Program-made: the position numbers and the translations under genes
Notes under the pieces: generated by a model
What the model saw: the letters and a program-made list of their open reading frames with translations, nothing else
Told to the model about the DNA's origin: nothing
Databases searched by the model: none
Shown here: positions 31,091 to 42,586 of the stretch, piece after piece
Position numbering within the stretch: position 1 is the first letter of the stretch
How the letters are laid out: every line of letters begins with the position of its first letter
Assembly (NCBI GenBank): GCA_963682025.1
Contig: OY821517.1
Coordinates: 299,797,344 to 299,861,343, forward strand
Origin: Cordilura impudica
Taxonomy: Eukaryota > Arthropoda > Insecta > Diptera > Scathophagidae
Reading direction: 5' to 3'
DNA: 64,000 bases

Positions 31091-33968
31091 ATGCTATCTT
31101 TTATTTATTATTCTTATCTGTATTTACAGTTTAAAAAATCGTACTATATATTTAAAAAATTTATTTCAAAAAATTTAGCTTTCTGTTTCATTCTATTCAA
31201 TCTTATATATAATTGCTTTATACATAACATTTTTTTTTTAAAACTCGATCGCAACTTTTATATTTAAGAACTACATTGTTATGCGTTGCTATTAGGGTCT
31301 TTCTATACGTAATTGTATATCATAATGGATAATATTGATAACATAAGTGGAAGTTCCAGAGATATTACGATGAATATGGTACATATTTTAGCTAAATATA
31401 AAAATGGTTTAACGCTGACTCACATAAATGCTCAGAGCTTGAACAACAAAATTGATGAATTTCGACTAGTTTTTGAAAAATCCAACATCGATATTCTTTG
31501 TGTCTCTGAAACATGGCTTTCATCTGGGACACCAGATAGTCTTATATGCCTTAATGGCTATAAAGTTTTTAGACAGGACAGAGTTGGACATGCCGGCGGG
31601 GTAGCTATTTTTGTGAAAGACAGCATATCGTGCAAAGTTTGCATTAAATCATCCAATGATATGTCATTTAATGAGAAAAAAGTAGAAAATGTTTTTATTG
31701 ATATTTTATCAGACGGTAAGAAAATGTTATTGGGATGTGTATACCGGCCAAATAAAAGGGTCACCTTTTCGAATTTGTTTTCGACGTTGGAAACACTTGC
31801 TGTTGCATACGATGACGTTGTTATATGTGGAGATTTTAATTCCAATATACTAGTGGAAACCGAATTAATCGATAATATGTCATCTTTTGGTCTTACACCC
31901 GCTAATACAATAAACACAACACACCACACTGCCACTAGTAGAACATTGCACGATATTTTTTTTGTGGGTAATATATCAAATGTTATATTGTATGATCAGG
32001 TATCTGCCCAATGTTTCTCAAAACATGATTTGATATTTTTAACTCATAATTTTAAGATTAAACGAGCACAACAAACAATCAACTATCGTGATTTTAAAAA
32101 AATAGATTATAATTTGCTACAAGAAAACTTTTATCGTATTAATGATATGTATTTCATTGCTTCTGTTGATGAGCAAGTTTTATTTTTTGAAGAAAATATT
32201 CAATGTCTTTACGATGATACTGTTCCATTAAGATCAAAGATTCTAACAACAAAATCAAAACCATGGTTTTCAAATGCCTTAAAACAACTTATCCACAGCA
32301 GGGACTTGGCTTATTCAAGGTGGAAGCGCTTTAGAACACTTGAATTGAAACCAGAATATATAGCCGCTAGAAGGATTGTTAATGCCAACATAAGAAGTGC
32401 AAAAACTGAATATTTTTCGTGTCGTTTTAGTGCCGCAGTTGACTGTAGAAGGATTTGGAAACAAACTTTTCCATCTAAATGGAAACATACAAGAATAGTT
32501 CCACTACCGAAAGCAAATACGGAGTTCAGGCTCATAGCTATTTTATGTTATCTATCAAAAATGCTAGAAAAACTTTTGCACCTGCAAATGAGCTTATATA
32601 TCAAAGAAAACAATTTGTTAACTGATGCACAGTCAGGATTTCGTTCAAATCATAGTTGCGTATCTGCTTTGTTGGATGTCTCCGAAAACATACGCAGTAA
32701 ACTAGATAACGGTAATTTAAATTTTTTGGTGCTTCTTGACCATTCGAAGGCCTTTGATACGGTTGACCATAGAACACTTTGCATGAAACTTATGCACTTT
32801 TTTAAGTTTTCTGATGCCTCAACGAGGCTTCCTTCTTCTTACCTAACAAATCGTTGGCAATCTGTTAATCTGAATAACACATGGTCTAATCCTTTAAGAC
32901 TCGTCAGAGGAGTGCCTCAAGGGTCAATCCTAGGACCCTTACTTTTTTCAATTTATGCAAATGATCTACCAAAACAGCTTTCACATTGCAAAGTTCACAT
33001 GTATGCAGATGATGTTCAATTATATCTAAGTAGTCCAATGCAATCTTTTGCCGCTAATATAGCTAGGCTAAACGATGATTTACAAAGGATTTTTCTCTGG
33101 GCAACAGCAAATGGACTTTGTCCTAATCCAAATAAGTCAAAGTGCTTGATAATTCATAAAAGAACAATCGATCCTACCATAAGTGATGATATTTTAATAA
33201 ATGGGGAAAAAATTTCAATTGTAAATTCTGCCAAGAACCTTGGGTTGATTTTTAACAGCAATTTAACATGGACAAATCATGTAAACCTACTAGTCGGACA
33301 AACTTACAATAAGTTAAGGACGCTTTGGTCATCACAATATTTCACCCCTTTACGAATAAGAATTCTACACGCTTAGACATATCTAATTCCAAGTTTAATT
33401 TATTGATGTGAGCTTTTTGCAAGCTGCGATTCTACCAGCAAAAGAAGACTTAACGTTATATTTAACAATATTATTAGATATGTGTAGGATTAAGAAAGCA
33501 CTCTCAATTCTCCCACATATCAACAAATCATTATGGCGTCTCGTTCGATAGCCTTCTTAAGATTCGTGTACTTCGTTATCTACACAAAATTATCTATACA
33601 CAAACCCCACTATACCTTTTCGAAAAAATTCGGTTTGCCAGATCGCAAAGAGGAAAAAACATTATTATTCCATTTCATCGTTGCCTTGCATTTGAATGGC
33701 AGTTTTACTTGTATGGTTCACGTCTTTGGAATATTCTTCCACATACCCAACAACTTAATAGCAACGCAAATAGTTTTAAGCAGTTTTTATTTAAATTTTT
33801 TGAACAAGCTTAAATTAATTTACTATATATGTTTTTTTTTTTTTTTTTTTTTAATTGTTCTACTATATGTTTGCCTTAATGTAATTCTTGGATATTGAAT
33901 TCCTGTACTTTAAATATAAGATTAAATCTTGTTGTACATGAAATGGAAAATAAATAAATAAATAAATA
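31091..33968 (+). mobile_element. LINE L-C (jockey/CR1-like), nearly complete ORF2
   Basis: A non-LTR retrotransposon inserted in Helitron H4. It has a short 5' leader, the ORF2 region, a 3' untranslated part with a 23-T run near 33830, and an (AAAT)n tail ending near 33968 (AAATAAATAAATAAATAAAA). ORF1 is absent, so the insertion is 5'-truncated or the family lacks it here. No target duplication could be read because the host site is A-rich. Confidence 0.8.
31313..33817 (+). pseudogene. LINE L-C ORF2: endonuclease-reverse transcriptase with in-frame deletion
   Basis: 687 codons are open (31313-33376). The N-terminal apurinic-type endonuclease shows LTHINAQSLNNKIDEF, CVSETWL, AGGVAIFVKD, GCVYRPN, VICGDFNSN and a SKHDLIFL end block. 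The RT follows with PLPKANTEFRLIAIL, QSGFRSNHSCVSAL, VLLDHSKAFDTVDH, RGVPQGSILGPLLFSIYAND and the YADD box in MYADDVQLY (33001). Compared with L-E, about 95-100 residues between DCRRIWKQ and FPSKWK are missing in frame near 32463. After a TAG at 33374 the C-terminus continues to about 33817 with further stops and a frame change. Confidence 0.85.
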
Positions 33969-34528
33969 AAATATTCCAGACGATGAAAATCTGTAACTCT
34001 GAGTAACAGCTAATAAGAAATACTTTTCAAATGATAAATTTTTTTGTCAAAATCAGGGTAAAACTGTGAAACTTACATCGGTAATAAAAAATCGACTAGC
34101 CTATTAATGTTATAGATAAACAAAAATATCAACATAAAATAGCTTAGCTTCAGAAAAAAAATAAGAAAAACTTAAAATCATAAATTTTTATGAATATTGA
34201 CAAAACAATGGAAACCTTTCCTAAACAATGACTGAAAACTTTCCCTCTATTTTTGGTTTCAATTATTTGTTGGGTAGCCATTTTAGTTTAGTACTGCTTA
34301 GCAATGCCGAGGCATGGAGTCATTTAAATTGTTGATGATATCCGCTGAAATTTTTTTTGCCATTTTGAATTAACTGCCCCTATGAAATCTGCCTTGTTTG
34401 TGAAAAATTTTTATTTTTTTTATTTTACAAATAATTCAATATAATTAAATATAATAAGAGTAATAAAGCCTCAGCGCCAATTAAGCATTATTGAGGCAAG
34501 TTGGCAATTATAATACGTATCATTGACA

Positions 34529-37477
34529 TTATTTATTATAAGTGATATTATAAAAAGTATTTAAAATTATGTATAATAATATTTGAACATTTTGAGATAT
34601 ATTGGCTAATAAATACTGCTTTAACGATATTTTAAAACTTGGAATTCTTTTAACTGTTTTAAGATTTTGTGGTAAATTATTGTATTCGCGACTACCCATA
34701 AACTCCACACGCTGCTTGGTTATTTCCAACCTACATCGGAGCACTGCCAAATTTCCATTGCTTCTGGTATTGATTGAATGTTGTATCCGTGTAAACTTTA
34801 TTGTGTGATGTCCAATATTGTGTAAACATTTGAAGACATATAATAATAGTTGTTTTTTGTAAATACCATATATTGGTAAAGTGGATTTGAATTTATCAAC
34901 ATAGAGTGAAATAGTTGGATAAGTTATAGGAAGATTGCAAATAGTTTTCAAAGCTTTATTTTGTATCCGCTGAAGAGACTTCAGGTCGTTACTTTTTTTA
35001 TATCCGTATAAAATGGCTAAATAATTCAAGTGGGCCTGAATCAAAGAATTATAGATTAAAATTTTGGTATCTGTATCAAGTTTGTTTTTAATTTTACATA
35101 ATAATCCAATACCTTGGGCTGTTTTCATCTTTAGATATTGTATTTAACTGTTCCATCCAAGATTGTTCTGTAGATTAATACCTAGGTATTTAATAGAACC
35201 AACTTCGACAGTTTCCTTGCCATCAACCAAAACCATAAAACTATCACTGTTACGACAACTCAGCTTAAATCTTAGCTATCCTCATATACTCACAGATTAA
35301 AGCTGCGTCTCGTTCCATATATGCTTTGACTGCTGTTTCGTGCTTGTATGGATAAAAAACACTTATGTCATCAGCATACATAAAAAGCTTTCCGGACAAA
35401 CCAAGGTTTTTTAAATCATTAATAAAAATTGTAAATAATAATGGCCCCAGTAGACTGCACTGGGGTACGCCGCACTCAATCGTATGAAACGAACTTCTAA
35501 GATTGCCTATTTAAACAAATTGTTTGCGATTAGTTAGATAACTTTCCATAAGCAATAGATCACTTCCAAAGAAACCATAGTATTTAAGTTTTTGAAGCAA
35601 AATATCGTGGTCAATGGGATCGAAAGCTTTTGTTAAATCATAAAGAATACCGGCTACACCGCTATAACCGTCGTCTAATCCTTTACAAATATAATTAACA
35701 ATATTAACAACCGCTTCCTCTGTTCTACATCCTTTTCGATATCCATATTGAAAGTCATGAAGTAGGTTATTGTTTCGCATAAAATTTGAAATCTGATTAA
35801 ATAAAATCCGTTCGAATATGTTATCGATTACAGATAATACAGCAATAGGTCTATACTGGTCCGTTGTTGTAGCATTATTCACTTTCGGAATAGGTACTAC
35901 GTTATGAAATCTTAAGATATTTGGAAATATGCTCAGGCTTATCATTCCATTGAAAATATTCATAAGATGTGGTGTGAACTCATTTATACATTTCTTCAAT
36001 ATTTTCAGGGAAACATTATCATAACCACAGCTCTTACTCGATGATAAATTTGTTATAAAATTTATTATTTCCGCATGAGTGGTATACCCAAAGTTAAACC
36101 TAACATTGTTATGAGTAAGCGTTCGTAAAGAATTGCAATTATCTAATGGAAAACATTGAATTTGCAGTCTTAAAGCTTTAATTGATTGAACGAAGTATTC
36201 GTTTAAAACCGTAGCTTTTTGCGAATCATCTAAAATAGCATTTCCATTGGCATCATTGATATTAATTGATTTTTTAGTTTTTCTTCCAAGGGTTTCGTTC
36301 AAAAATGTCCAACTTTTTTTAGGATCATCTTTGATATCATTCATATTGTTTTTGTAATAGTTATTTATAGATTCTCGACACGCTCTTTTGATTACACTGC
36401 TAATTGCTTTCAACCTTGTTTCGATATCTTGCTTATTAGGGTTTTTTCTACGCATTCCCAAAAGCTTTTTTTTCAATAGAATTAGTTTTTGCAGGTTTCT
36501 GTTAATCCATGGGGTGATTTCTTGTTTATGGCTCCTTCTAAACTTTTTCTCAATGATAGAATTTTCAATTGCATTGCCAACACATGATATTAAGGCAGAT
36601 GTATCAATTGACGGGTCTCCTGTTTCATTTATTGAGGGCAAATGAACATGAATAAAATTTTCAATACGATCGAAATCACAAAATAAACGAGATTCATATG
36701 TATATTCCTGGTTTTGAGTCTTAATTCCAATTAGACACGAAATTATGTTATGGTCGGATAGTTTACTTTCCACTGCGTCTATATACATTCGCATATAAAT
36801 GTTGCTGTAAATTTGATCGATGGATGTTCCACTTGCAGGGCGTGTTATCAATGAATGGCAATTTTTAAAATCATAATTTGATAACAAATTTAAAACTTCT
36901 TCTGACGAAACAATGTCTAAACAATCTATGTTGGTATCACCAGCAAAAATACATGGATTATGACCATACCGAAGAAAGAGATTTTCCAAGAATGATTAAA
37001 ATGTATTTGAATCACATCTTTGGGATCTATAAAAAGTTGCAAAATTTATAGTTTTTCCCTTTAGCCTAGTATTTTCCAGACCTATTACTATTGAATTGAC
37101 AAAATTTTCACTTTTACAATCATCGATTGTATATTTCAAATGATTACGGACTGAATACTGAATACTGAAGTACCACCATAGCCATTGGATCTACAGCAAT
37201 GAACAGCAGTGTAACCAATAATATTATAAATTTGAACAAGGTCCCGCTGAAACCAGGTTTCCAGAACCGCAATTATGCTAGGTAATCGTGACAATTTAGC
37301 AATTAAACTTTTGAATTTATTAAATTTTCCAATCGCAGAAATACTTCTGATGTTAATTGATATAATGTTAAAGAATGAACTCGATATACTGTTACAATGA
37401 TTTTCAAATGATCTTAAATTATAGAAATATTGATTAGAAATCATTAAAAGAAAAAAAAAATTAAGATAATATAACAA
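34529..37477 (-). pseudogene. LINE L-D ORF2: endonuclease and reverse transcriptase, three frames
   Basis: Segment 37477-37136 starts the endonuclease (ISINIRSISAIGKFNKFKSL, AVLETWF, NGYGGTSVF). After a gap with stops, 36989-35511 gives FAGDTNIDCLD, a SDHNIISCLIG block that ends the endonuclease, and the start of RT: VVPIPKVNNATTTDQYRPIA, YGYRKGCRTEEAVVNI and LYDLTKAFDPIDHD. In the next frame the GVPQ and LGPLLFTIFINDL blocks and MYADD (near 35372) follow. 35128-34529 is the C-terminal thumb and tail. At least three frame changes make it inactive. Confidence 0.8.
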
Positions 37478-37522
37478 AAATCTAATAAAAATAAATAATT
37501 TTCATTATGGGGATACATAAAC

Positions 37523-37930
37523 CTAATCTTCATCATCGGCTACAGCATTGGGCAATATACGCTTTTTTGGCCTATTAGTTGTTGCTTCCATTAATAGCTG
37601 ATCGACAACATCCTCAGTTCCAATGAATTTCGGTTTCGAGAGCTCACGTTTCTTACAAAAGATTTTTCCACCGGTAACATACACAGATGAGTATCCCACA
37701 GTTTTCAAAGTTTTAGCAAAATTGAACAAACTCAGCGTTTCTCGACTCAGATAGTCATTGACAAAAATGGATTTTGTTGAATCATTTCCTTTCAACTTTG
37801 GTTTAATAGACATCAGTTTCTCTTTCGATTTTTTTGAGTTAAATTTAACAATTATAGTTTTCTTCTCATTAGGTTTGTTCTTCGCATTAACGATATATGC
37901 ATCCTCAGTATTAAGAATGAAACCGTATTG
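37523..37930 (-). pseudogene. LINE L-D ORF1, C-terminal domain
   Basis: The open part 37813-37523 and the frame upstream of it to about 37930 read DAYIVNAKNKPNEKKTIIVK, then KSIFVNDYLSRETLSLFNFA, TVGYSSVYVTGGKIFCKK and a charged C-terminus. The block from IFVNDYLS to KIFCKK is the C-terminal domain found in ORF1 proteins of many insect LINEs (FP-like, nucleic-acid binding). The N-terminus is lost at the junction with L-E. Confidence 0.65.
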
Positions 37931-38859
37931 TTATCAAGTTCAGCTCTTAAACCTTCAATCACGTCTGTTAGCGCTGTAATACAGCTTATTTCCTTCACAA
38001 ATCCAGATTGGAAATCGGACAAAATATTATTCTAACCAAGATAACCATTCATTTGTCTGCACACGAGATTTCCCATTACTTTAGATAAAAAGGGGAGAAT
38101 TGCAATAGGCCGAAAATCATTGTTTTGTTTAGGAATAGGGATAATTTTTGAGAGCTTCCATCCTTCGGGAAAAACGGCTTTTGTATTGATAGTGTTGAAT
38201 AGATGAATAAGAAAAGGCAAGAGCTTTGGGATTAGGGCTTTTATAAATAAAGGATTCGTTTCATCTAAACCAGCAGCATTCGATTTTATTGCTAACATAC
38301 TTTCTAGAACTTCACCTTGGGTTACACAGCGAAAACTAAAACGATTTTCAATGGGAACAATGCATAAATCATTATAAATGTACGATACGTTTAGATAGTT
38401 TACATCAATATCAGCATTACAAGGTAAGATGTATTTATGTTCTACACCAATCTTGCGAATTGCTTTCCATTTGGATCGACTGTCAACAGCTGATGAAAAT
38501 TTTCTTTGATAGAATAAGGATTTCGCCAACCGAATTCTTTTTACAACATCTTTCCCAGCAGATTTGAATATAAGTTGAAGTTCTGGTGTTTTGTATTTTT
38601 TCCACCTGCCATGTGCAACATTACCTTTATCTATTAATTGTTTTATTTCCTGATTAAACCATGGATGCTGGTTTGCTTTCCTAAATTGGGTTTTTATAGG
38701 AACACATAAATCAAACAATTTTTAACATTATCCTGAATGCAAAACAACTGGTTATTAAAATCATCAAAACTATAAATCTGCTGCCAACAGATGTTATCTA
38801 CATGTTGATGTAACGTAGTGTAATAAATGTTACGGAAGTCATGATAAGTTATAGAGGTA

Positions 38860-40131
38860 AAGGGTTTTTCAACAGGGACGTTAGAAAAGTAGAAAGATAG
38901 TGACAGCAAACGACGCCATATTTCTTGCCGCTCTTTTGACATTTCTCTTCAGTAAGGTTTGCCATTTCACGATGGAAAGATATACGAGCCAATAACGAGT
39001 CGAAATTATTAAAATTTTTGCCGAAATTCGGAGTCAGTGGCCTCAACGCTACGTCCAATTTATGGTCGTCATAATCGTCCTAGCAGATCAACAATTGAGC
39101 GTTTAGTGGAAAAATTTGAATCCACAGGCACAGTACAAAATGTTCCCGTGCCAGTGAGACAAAGAAGTGCCCGTAGTGTCGAGGCTTCAGTTGAAGAAAG
39201 CCCAAATGTGTCTCTCACACGTCGTTCTCAAGCGTTGGGCATCTCTGTGACGTCGTTGTGGCGAATTTTGGGAAAAGATCTTGGCCTACATCCTTATAAG
39301 ATCAAATTGACGCAAGAACTGAAACCGCTTGACCACCAGAAGCGTCGTATGTTCGTGAATTGGGCTGAGCAACAACTTGAAAATTATTCGGATTTTCTTC
39401 GAAAAATCATCTTCAGCGATGAGCCTCATTTCTGGCTGAACGGCTTTGTCAATAAACAAAATATACGTTACTGGTCAGACAGCAATCCACACGTACTCCA
39501 TGAGTCATCATTGCATCCCGAAAATATTACGGTTTGGTGCGGTTTATGGGCCGTCGGCGTCATTAAGCCGTACTTCTTCCGTGATGATCAAGACCGGCAC
39601 GTTACTGTGAATGGGAATCGCTACTGTTCAATGAAAACCGAATATTTTTGGCCCCAATTGGATGATATGGACTTGGAGGACATGTGGTTCCAACAAGACG
39701 GTGCCACAAGCCACACAGCGAGTGTCACAATCAATTTATTGGAAACCAAGTTTGGAGAACGTGTTATCTCACGAAATGGTCCAGTAGATTGGCCGCCTCG
39801 GTCGTGCGATTTGACGTCCTTGGACTATTTTCTGTGCGGCTACGTCAAGTCTATGGTCTATGCCAACAAGCCAGCGACGATTGATGAACTTCGTACGAAT
39901 ATCGAACGTGAAATTGCAGCAGTATCGATTTATGCTTGAAAACCGTCGAAAATTTGGTTCAGCGTCTGGAATTCTGCAAGCGTGCCCGTGGTGGCCATGC
40001 AAAAGAGATCGATTTCCATACATAATGGCATCGAATGTGCTTTCACAGGAATAAAGAATTTCATTGATATCCAAAACCGTTTTTGTTTTATTTAAAAAAA
40101 ACTTTTGTAGCGCTCTTATTGAAAAACCCTT
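38860..40131 (+). mobile_element. DD41D (rosa-like) Tc1/mariner element, copy 2, complete with ends
   Basis: 1272 bp with inverted repeats of about 29 bp. The left starts AAGGGTTTTTCAACAGGG at 38860; the right end is the complement of AAGGGTTTTTCAATAAGAG, ending at 40131. TA flanks both sides (38858-38859, 40132-40133). It carries one transposase pseudogene on the plus strand. Both the ends and the protein differ from copy 1 (2230-6136), so this is a separate lineage of the same group. Confidence 0.9.
38960..40026 (+). pseudogene. DD41D (rosa-like) transposase, copy 2
   Basis: The start is near ATGGAAAGATATACG (38969), followed by a TAA in the first codons and a frame change near 39015. From 39016 a 300-codon frame is open: SRSTIERLVEKFEST and SLTRRSQALGISVTSLWRIL are helix-turn-helix units. 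The catalytic Asp residues are in IIFSDEPHFWLNG (39406), MWFQQDGATSHTA (39685) and LTSLDYFLCG (39818). I count 41 residues between the last two. A frame change near 39930 is followed by CLKTVENLVQRLEF and a GGHAKEIDFHT end with TAA at 40024. Confidence 0.85.
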
Positions 40132-40900
40132 TATTATCTTTGATTACGCAGGAATCATATATAAAGTATAAAATATCACGGCTTGAAAATGTGGATGCGG
40201 AAAGCTGTTGATATAGTAAAACTTTTGACAGATAGTTAACAAATACTAAGTCTATCAAACTATTGGAAGATCTGTGAAAGTATGTTTGTGTTAACGAATT
40301 TACCGGACTGAGATTTAGCAAAAGCATTGGCTCTATTAACGGTTTGTTGACTAGTAGGTTATTATTGAAATCACCAACAATGATTATGTCGTCGTAATGT
40401 ACCGAAATATTTTCGAGAAGTTGAATAAATACGTCAATTTGTGTGTCTCCATGTGGCCTATACACACTTCCAATCAACAGTTTCCTCCTTTCCTTCGTAG
40501 TCACCTCAAGAAACAAGTACTCAATTTCACTTCCAATACTTGTTCTGAGATTTACTATACAGTTTACACCATGCCTAACATATATGGCGACTCCACCACC
40601 TTTCGCGTTAGTTTCGACTCCGTTAACTAATTTTCTCCTATCAGATCGATAGAGTTTAAAGCCTTGTAGATTATAAATTGAGTCGTTTATATCCAGAGAA
40701 AACCAGCTTTGTGATATACAGCTTATATCAACGCCAGCTGAGGCAAACAGGTATCTGAACTCATCCATTATATATTTTAAACTCTGTGCATTCAAGTGCA
40801 CAATGTTCAGACCTACTCGTTGCTGGACAAAGTCCACAGCATATTGTACACACTGTCTTTAGAACCATAAGTTCTATTCGCTAACATATATCAATACAAA

Positions 40901-41436
40901 TTTGAGCTGGTGTTTGTAACTACCAAAAATATTTCACATATATCCATTTTTTGGTGTACCGATCCCTTCAGAATCACTTTCTGCCATAAACTGCAATAAT
41001 ATCCAAATTATCATAGATATGCCGATGGAATTGGGTTCGGGTATGTTCATTACATTCAGTAATCAATAGTCCAAAAATAAACCTTATGAACGAATTCTTA
41101 GTCATAGCGCCCATAGAAAGCTGATTCCCGATCTGCATTGAAATTTATCAAAAAACAAAAATGTTGCACAGACTTTTCTCAAATTTGGTTTATAGATGTT
41201 TTTGCAAAAACTATGTGACCTTCCCAAATATGGTCAGAATCGGTCCATTTTGCGATCAGTCCCCTTCCGATATGAACTTTTCATATCCGAAGGCAAAAAA
41301 ATATAACATTGCCACTCAAATTTGGTTTATGCTTATTTTCTATATCTAATTTATTGGACCTAAGAGATAGGGTTTCTAAACGCATGGTATAGGGCCTTGT
41401 ATAGTCGGTCAGACCGACTATAATTTTCTAACTTGT
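40901..41436 (+). mobile_element. DINE-1/mini-me-like element, family 1, copy 7, internally deleted
   Basis: A plus-oriented copy: GGTGTTTGTAACTACCAAAAA at the left, the hairpin AGTCGGTCAGACCGACT and TTTTCTAACTTGT at the right. The outermost left 40 bp and the whole core with the GTCC microsatellite are missing (near 40985). Confidence 0.8.
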
Positions 41437-42263
41437 ATATATTGTATTTTTTGTAACAAATGTGTCATTAAATTTCCATAGAAAAAAAAAACCAACGAGT
41501 GATTTCAGAAAAAATACATAATTTAGGACGTGAAATTATAAAAAAAAATTGGCAAATTTAGAATATTGTAAAAGTTTCCAATATATTGTCACCCACTGCG
41601 AGTCCATTAGCAAGATCAAGTAAGTTATACAAATATACAGCACAGGTTTTAAATGATTCATCACCAATACTACAAGTCTCTGTCTACTCACCAAACGATG
41701 GTATTAAAACCAGTATCTAACTACATACATATTATTTTTTCCTAGCGGGCTATTTCTCAACCCTATATATGTACATACATCTTTGTACTTCGCAGAACTA
41801 GAAAAAAGTTGTAAAGAATTTAGAATAGCAGCAACAACAAGAACAAACATTGTCATTAAACTGACAAATTGCTTAATTACATACTTCCCATAACATTAAA
41901 AACATATAGAATACTATACCCTCATGCATACCTACAAATAAATAAATTATAGAAACTATGCTCAAAAAGTATAAGTCATTTCTGAATTAGTGATTCGTAA
42001 AAGCGGTTTTAAAGAAGATTCTATTTTTTTAAATAAAATAATATAAACTCATGAAGATGATAAGTTGTTTAGCACTATAACACAGTAGTACTTACGGCCA
42101 CAATTTTAATATGTACTATTTTTTCAATTATACACGCAAAAAGCAAAATTACATGCTTTCAATACCTTTCAAATATCATTTAATTTATAATAAAAATAAG
42201 AAATAACAAAATCGTAATATATGTAATATTAAATAATAACTTTGCTGAGACAATAACTGGTTT
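41437..42263. other. AT-rich spacer, no gene seen
   Basis: AT-rich DNA with CATA-type runs near 41770. I see no coding frame or terminal repeats. Confidence 0.5.
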
Positions 42264-42300
42264 GAAGTGATAAAGTGATAAAGTGATAAAGTGATAAAGT
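42264..42300. repeat. 9-bp tandem repeat (AAGTGATAA)4
   Basis: Four perfect copies of a nonamer. They are followed directly by a 45-bp scrap of a DINE-type family 1 body (TTTATATGGGGACTATGTCA). Confidence 0.85.
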
Positions 42301-42339
42301 TCATATTTGATGTAATTTTTATATGGGGACTATGTCAAA

Positions 42340-42586
42340 AATGGTACTTTTAAAATAAAGGGTACTTAAAAAAAAAAAGTATATTTTTAAAAAAGCCTGC
42401 TATTTTAAAAAAGGGTACTTTTTAAAGAGGATACTTTCCTAAACAAGTGTACTTTTTTTAAATGATAGTTTCTTAAAAATGGGTACCTCTGTAGAAAAGG
42501 AACTTTTAAAAAAAGTGAACTTTCAAAATCAGGGCAATTTTTAAAAAAAAAACAAGGGTACTTAACAAATAAGTACTTTAAAAAAA
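42340..42586. repeat. TTTAAAAAAGTAC-type repeat, left block
   Basis: Irregular alternation of A/T runs with GTAC and GGGTAC, such as AAAAGGGTACTTTTTAAAG. The same type resumes at 45530-45715, directly after the DINE-type family 2 element, so the two blocks were probably one tract before that insertion. Confidence 0.6.

Larger units (their letters stand above)
29056..34116 (-). mobile_element. Non-autonomous Helitron, copy H4, opened by two insertions
   Basis: The 3' end with the GCACTCGAAATTCGAGTGC palindrome and ACTAG is at 29056 and the 5' TC end is at 34116. Three host segments remain: 29056-29112, 30921-31090 and about 33969-34116. Joined, they align with H1, including AAAGGTATGCTTCACAA and GTTAGTAGCAACTTTAAACG. 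The first gap holds a Lep1-like Helitron and the second holds LINE L-C. Confidence 0.8.
34405..37930 (-). mobile_element. LINE L-D, with ORF1 C-terminus and ORF2, decayed
   Basis: A minus-strand non-LTR element with, in order from 37930 downward, the end of ORF1, ORF2 with endonuclease and reverse transcriptase, and a 3' untranslated region ending in an A/T-rich tail near 34405. At 37930 it joins L-E directly, without spacer. The RT sequence differs strongly from L-C and L-E, so it is another family. Confidence 0.8.
37935..40860 (-). pseudogene. LINE L-E ORF2: endonuclease and partial reverse transcriptase
   Basis: 40837-40132 codes for the endonuclease: VHLNAQSLKYIMDEFRYLF, GGGVAIYVRHG, GSVYRPHGDTQ, IIIVGDFNNN and SLIDLVFVNYL. 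Beyond the DD41D insertion the frame resumes at 38857 with TYHDFRNIYYTTLHQHVDNI. After a stop and shift near 38720 it continues as LCVPIKTQFRKANQHPWFNQ, through the linker that L-C lacks, to LSKIIPIPKQNNDFRPIAIL and FQSGFVKEISCITALTDVIE. It is cut off near 37935, before the YADD box. Confidence 0.8.
37931..40900 (-). mobile_element. LINE L-E (L-C-like), split by DD41D element copy 2
   Basis: A minus-strand jockey/CR1-like LINE related to L-C. The 5' end abuts a DINE-type element near 40900. The 3' part ends abruptly at 37930 inside the RT domain where L-D begins, so the palm, thumb and 3' untranslated region are missing. The DD41D element at 38860-40131 interrupts it; removing that element and one TA rejoins the reading frame. 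Confidence 0.8.

Noticed and set aside
37758..37979. Plus-strand open frame opposite LINE ORF1
   Set aside because: It is antisense to the L-D ORF1 and spans the L-D/L-E junction; no domain is recognisable.
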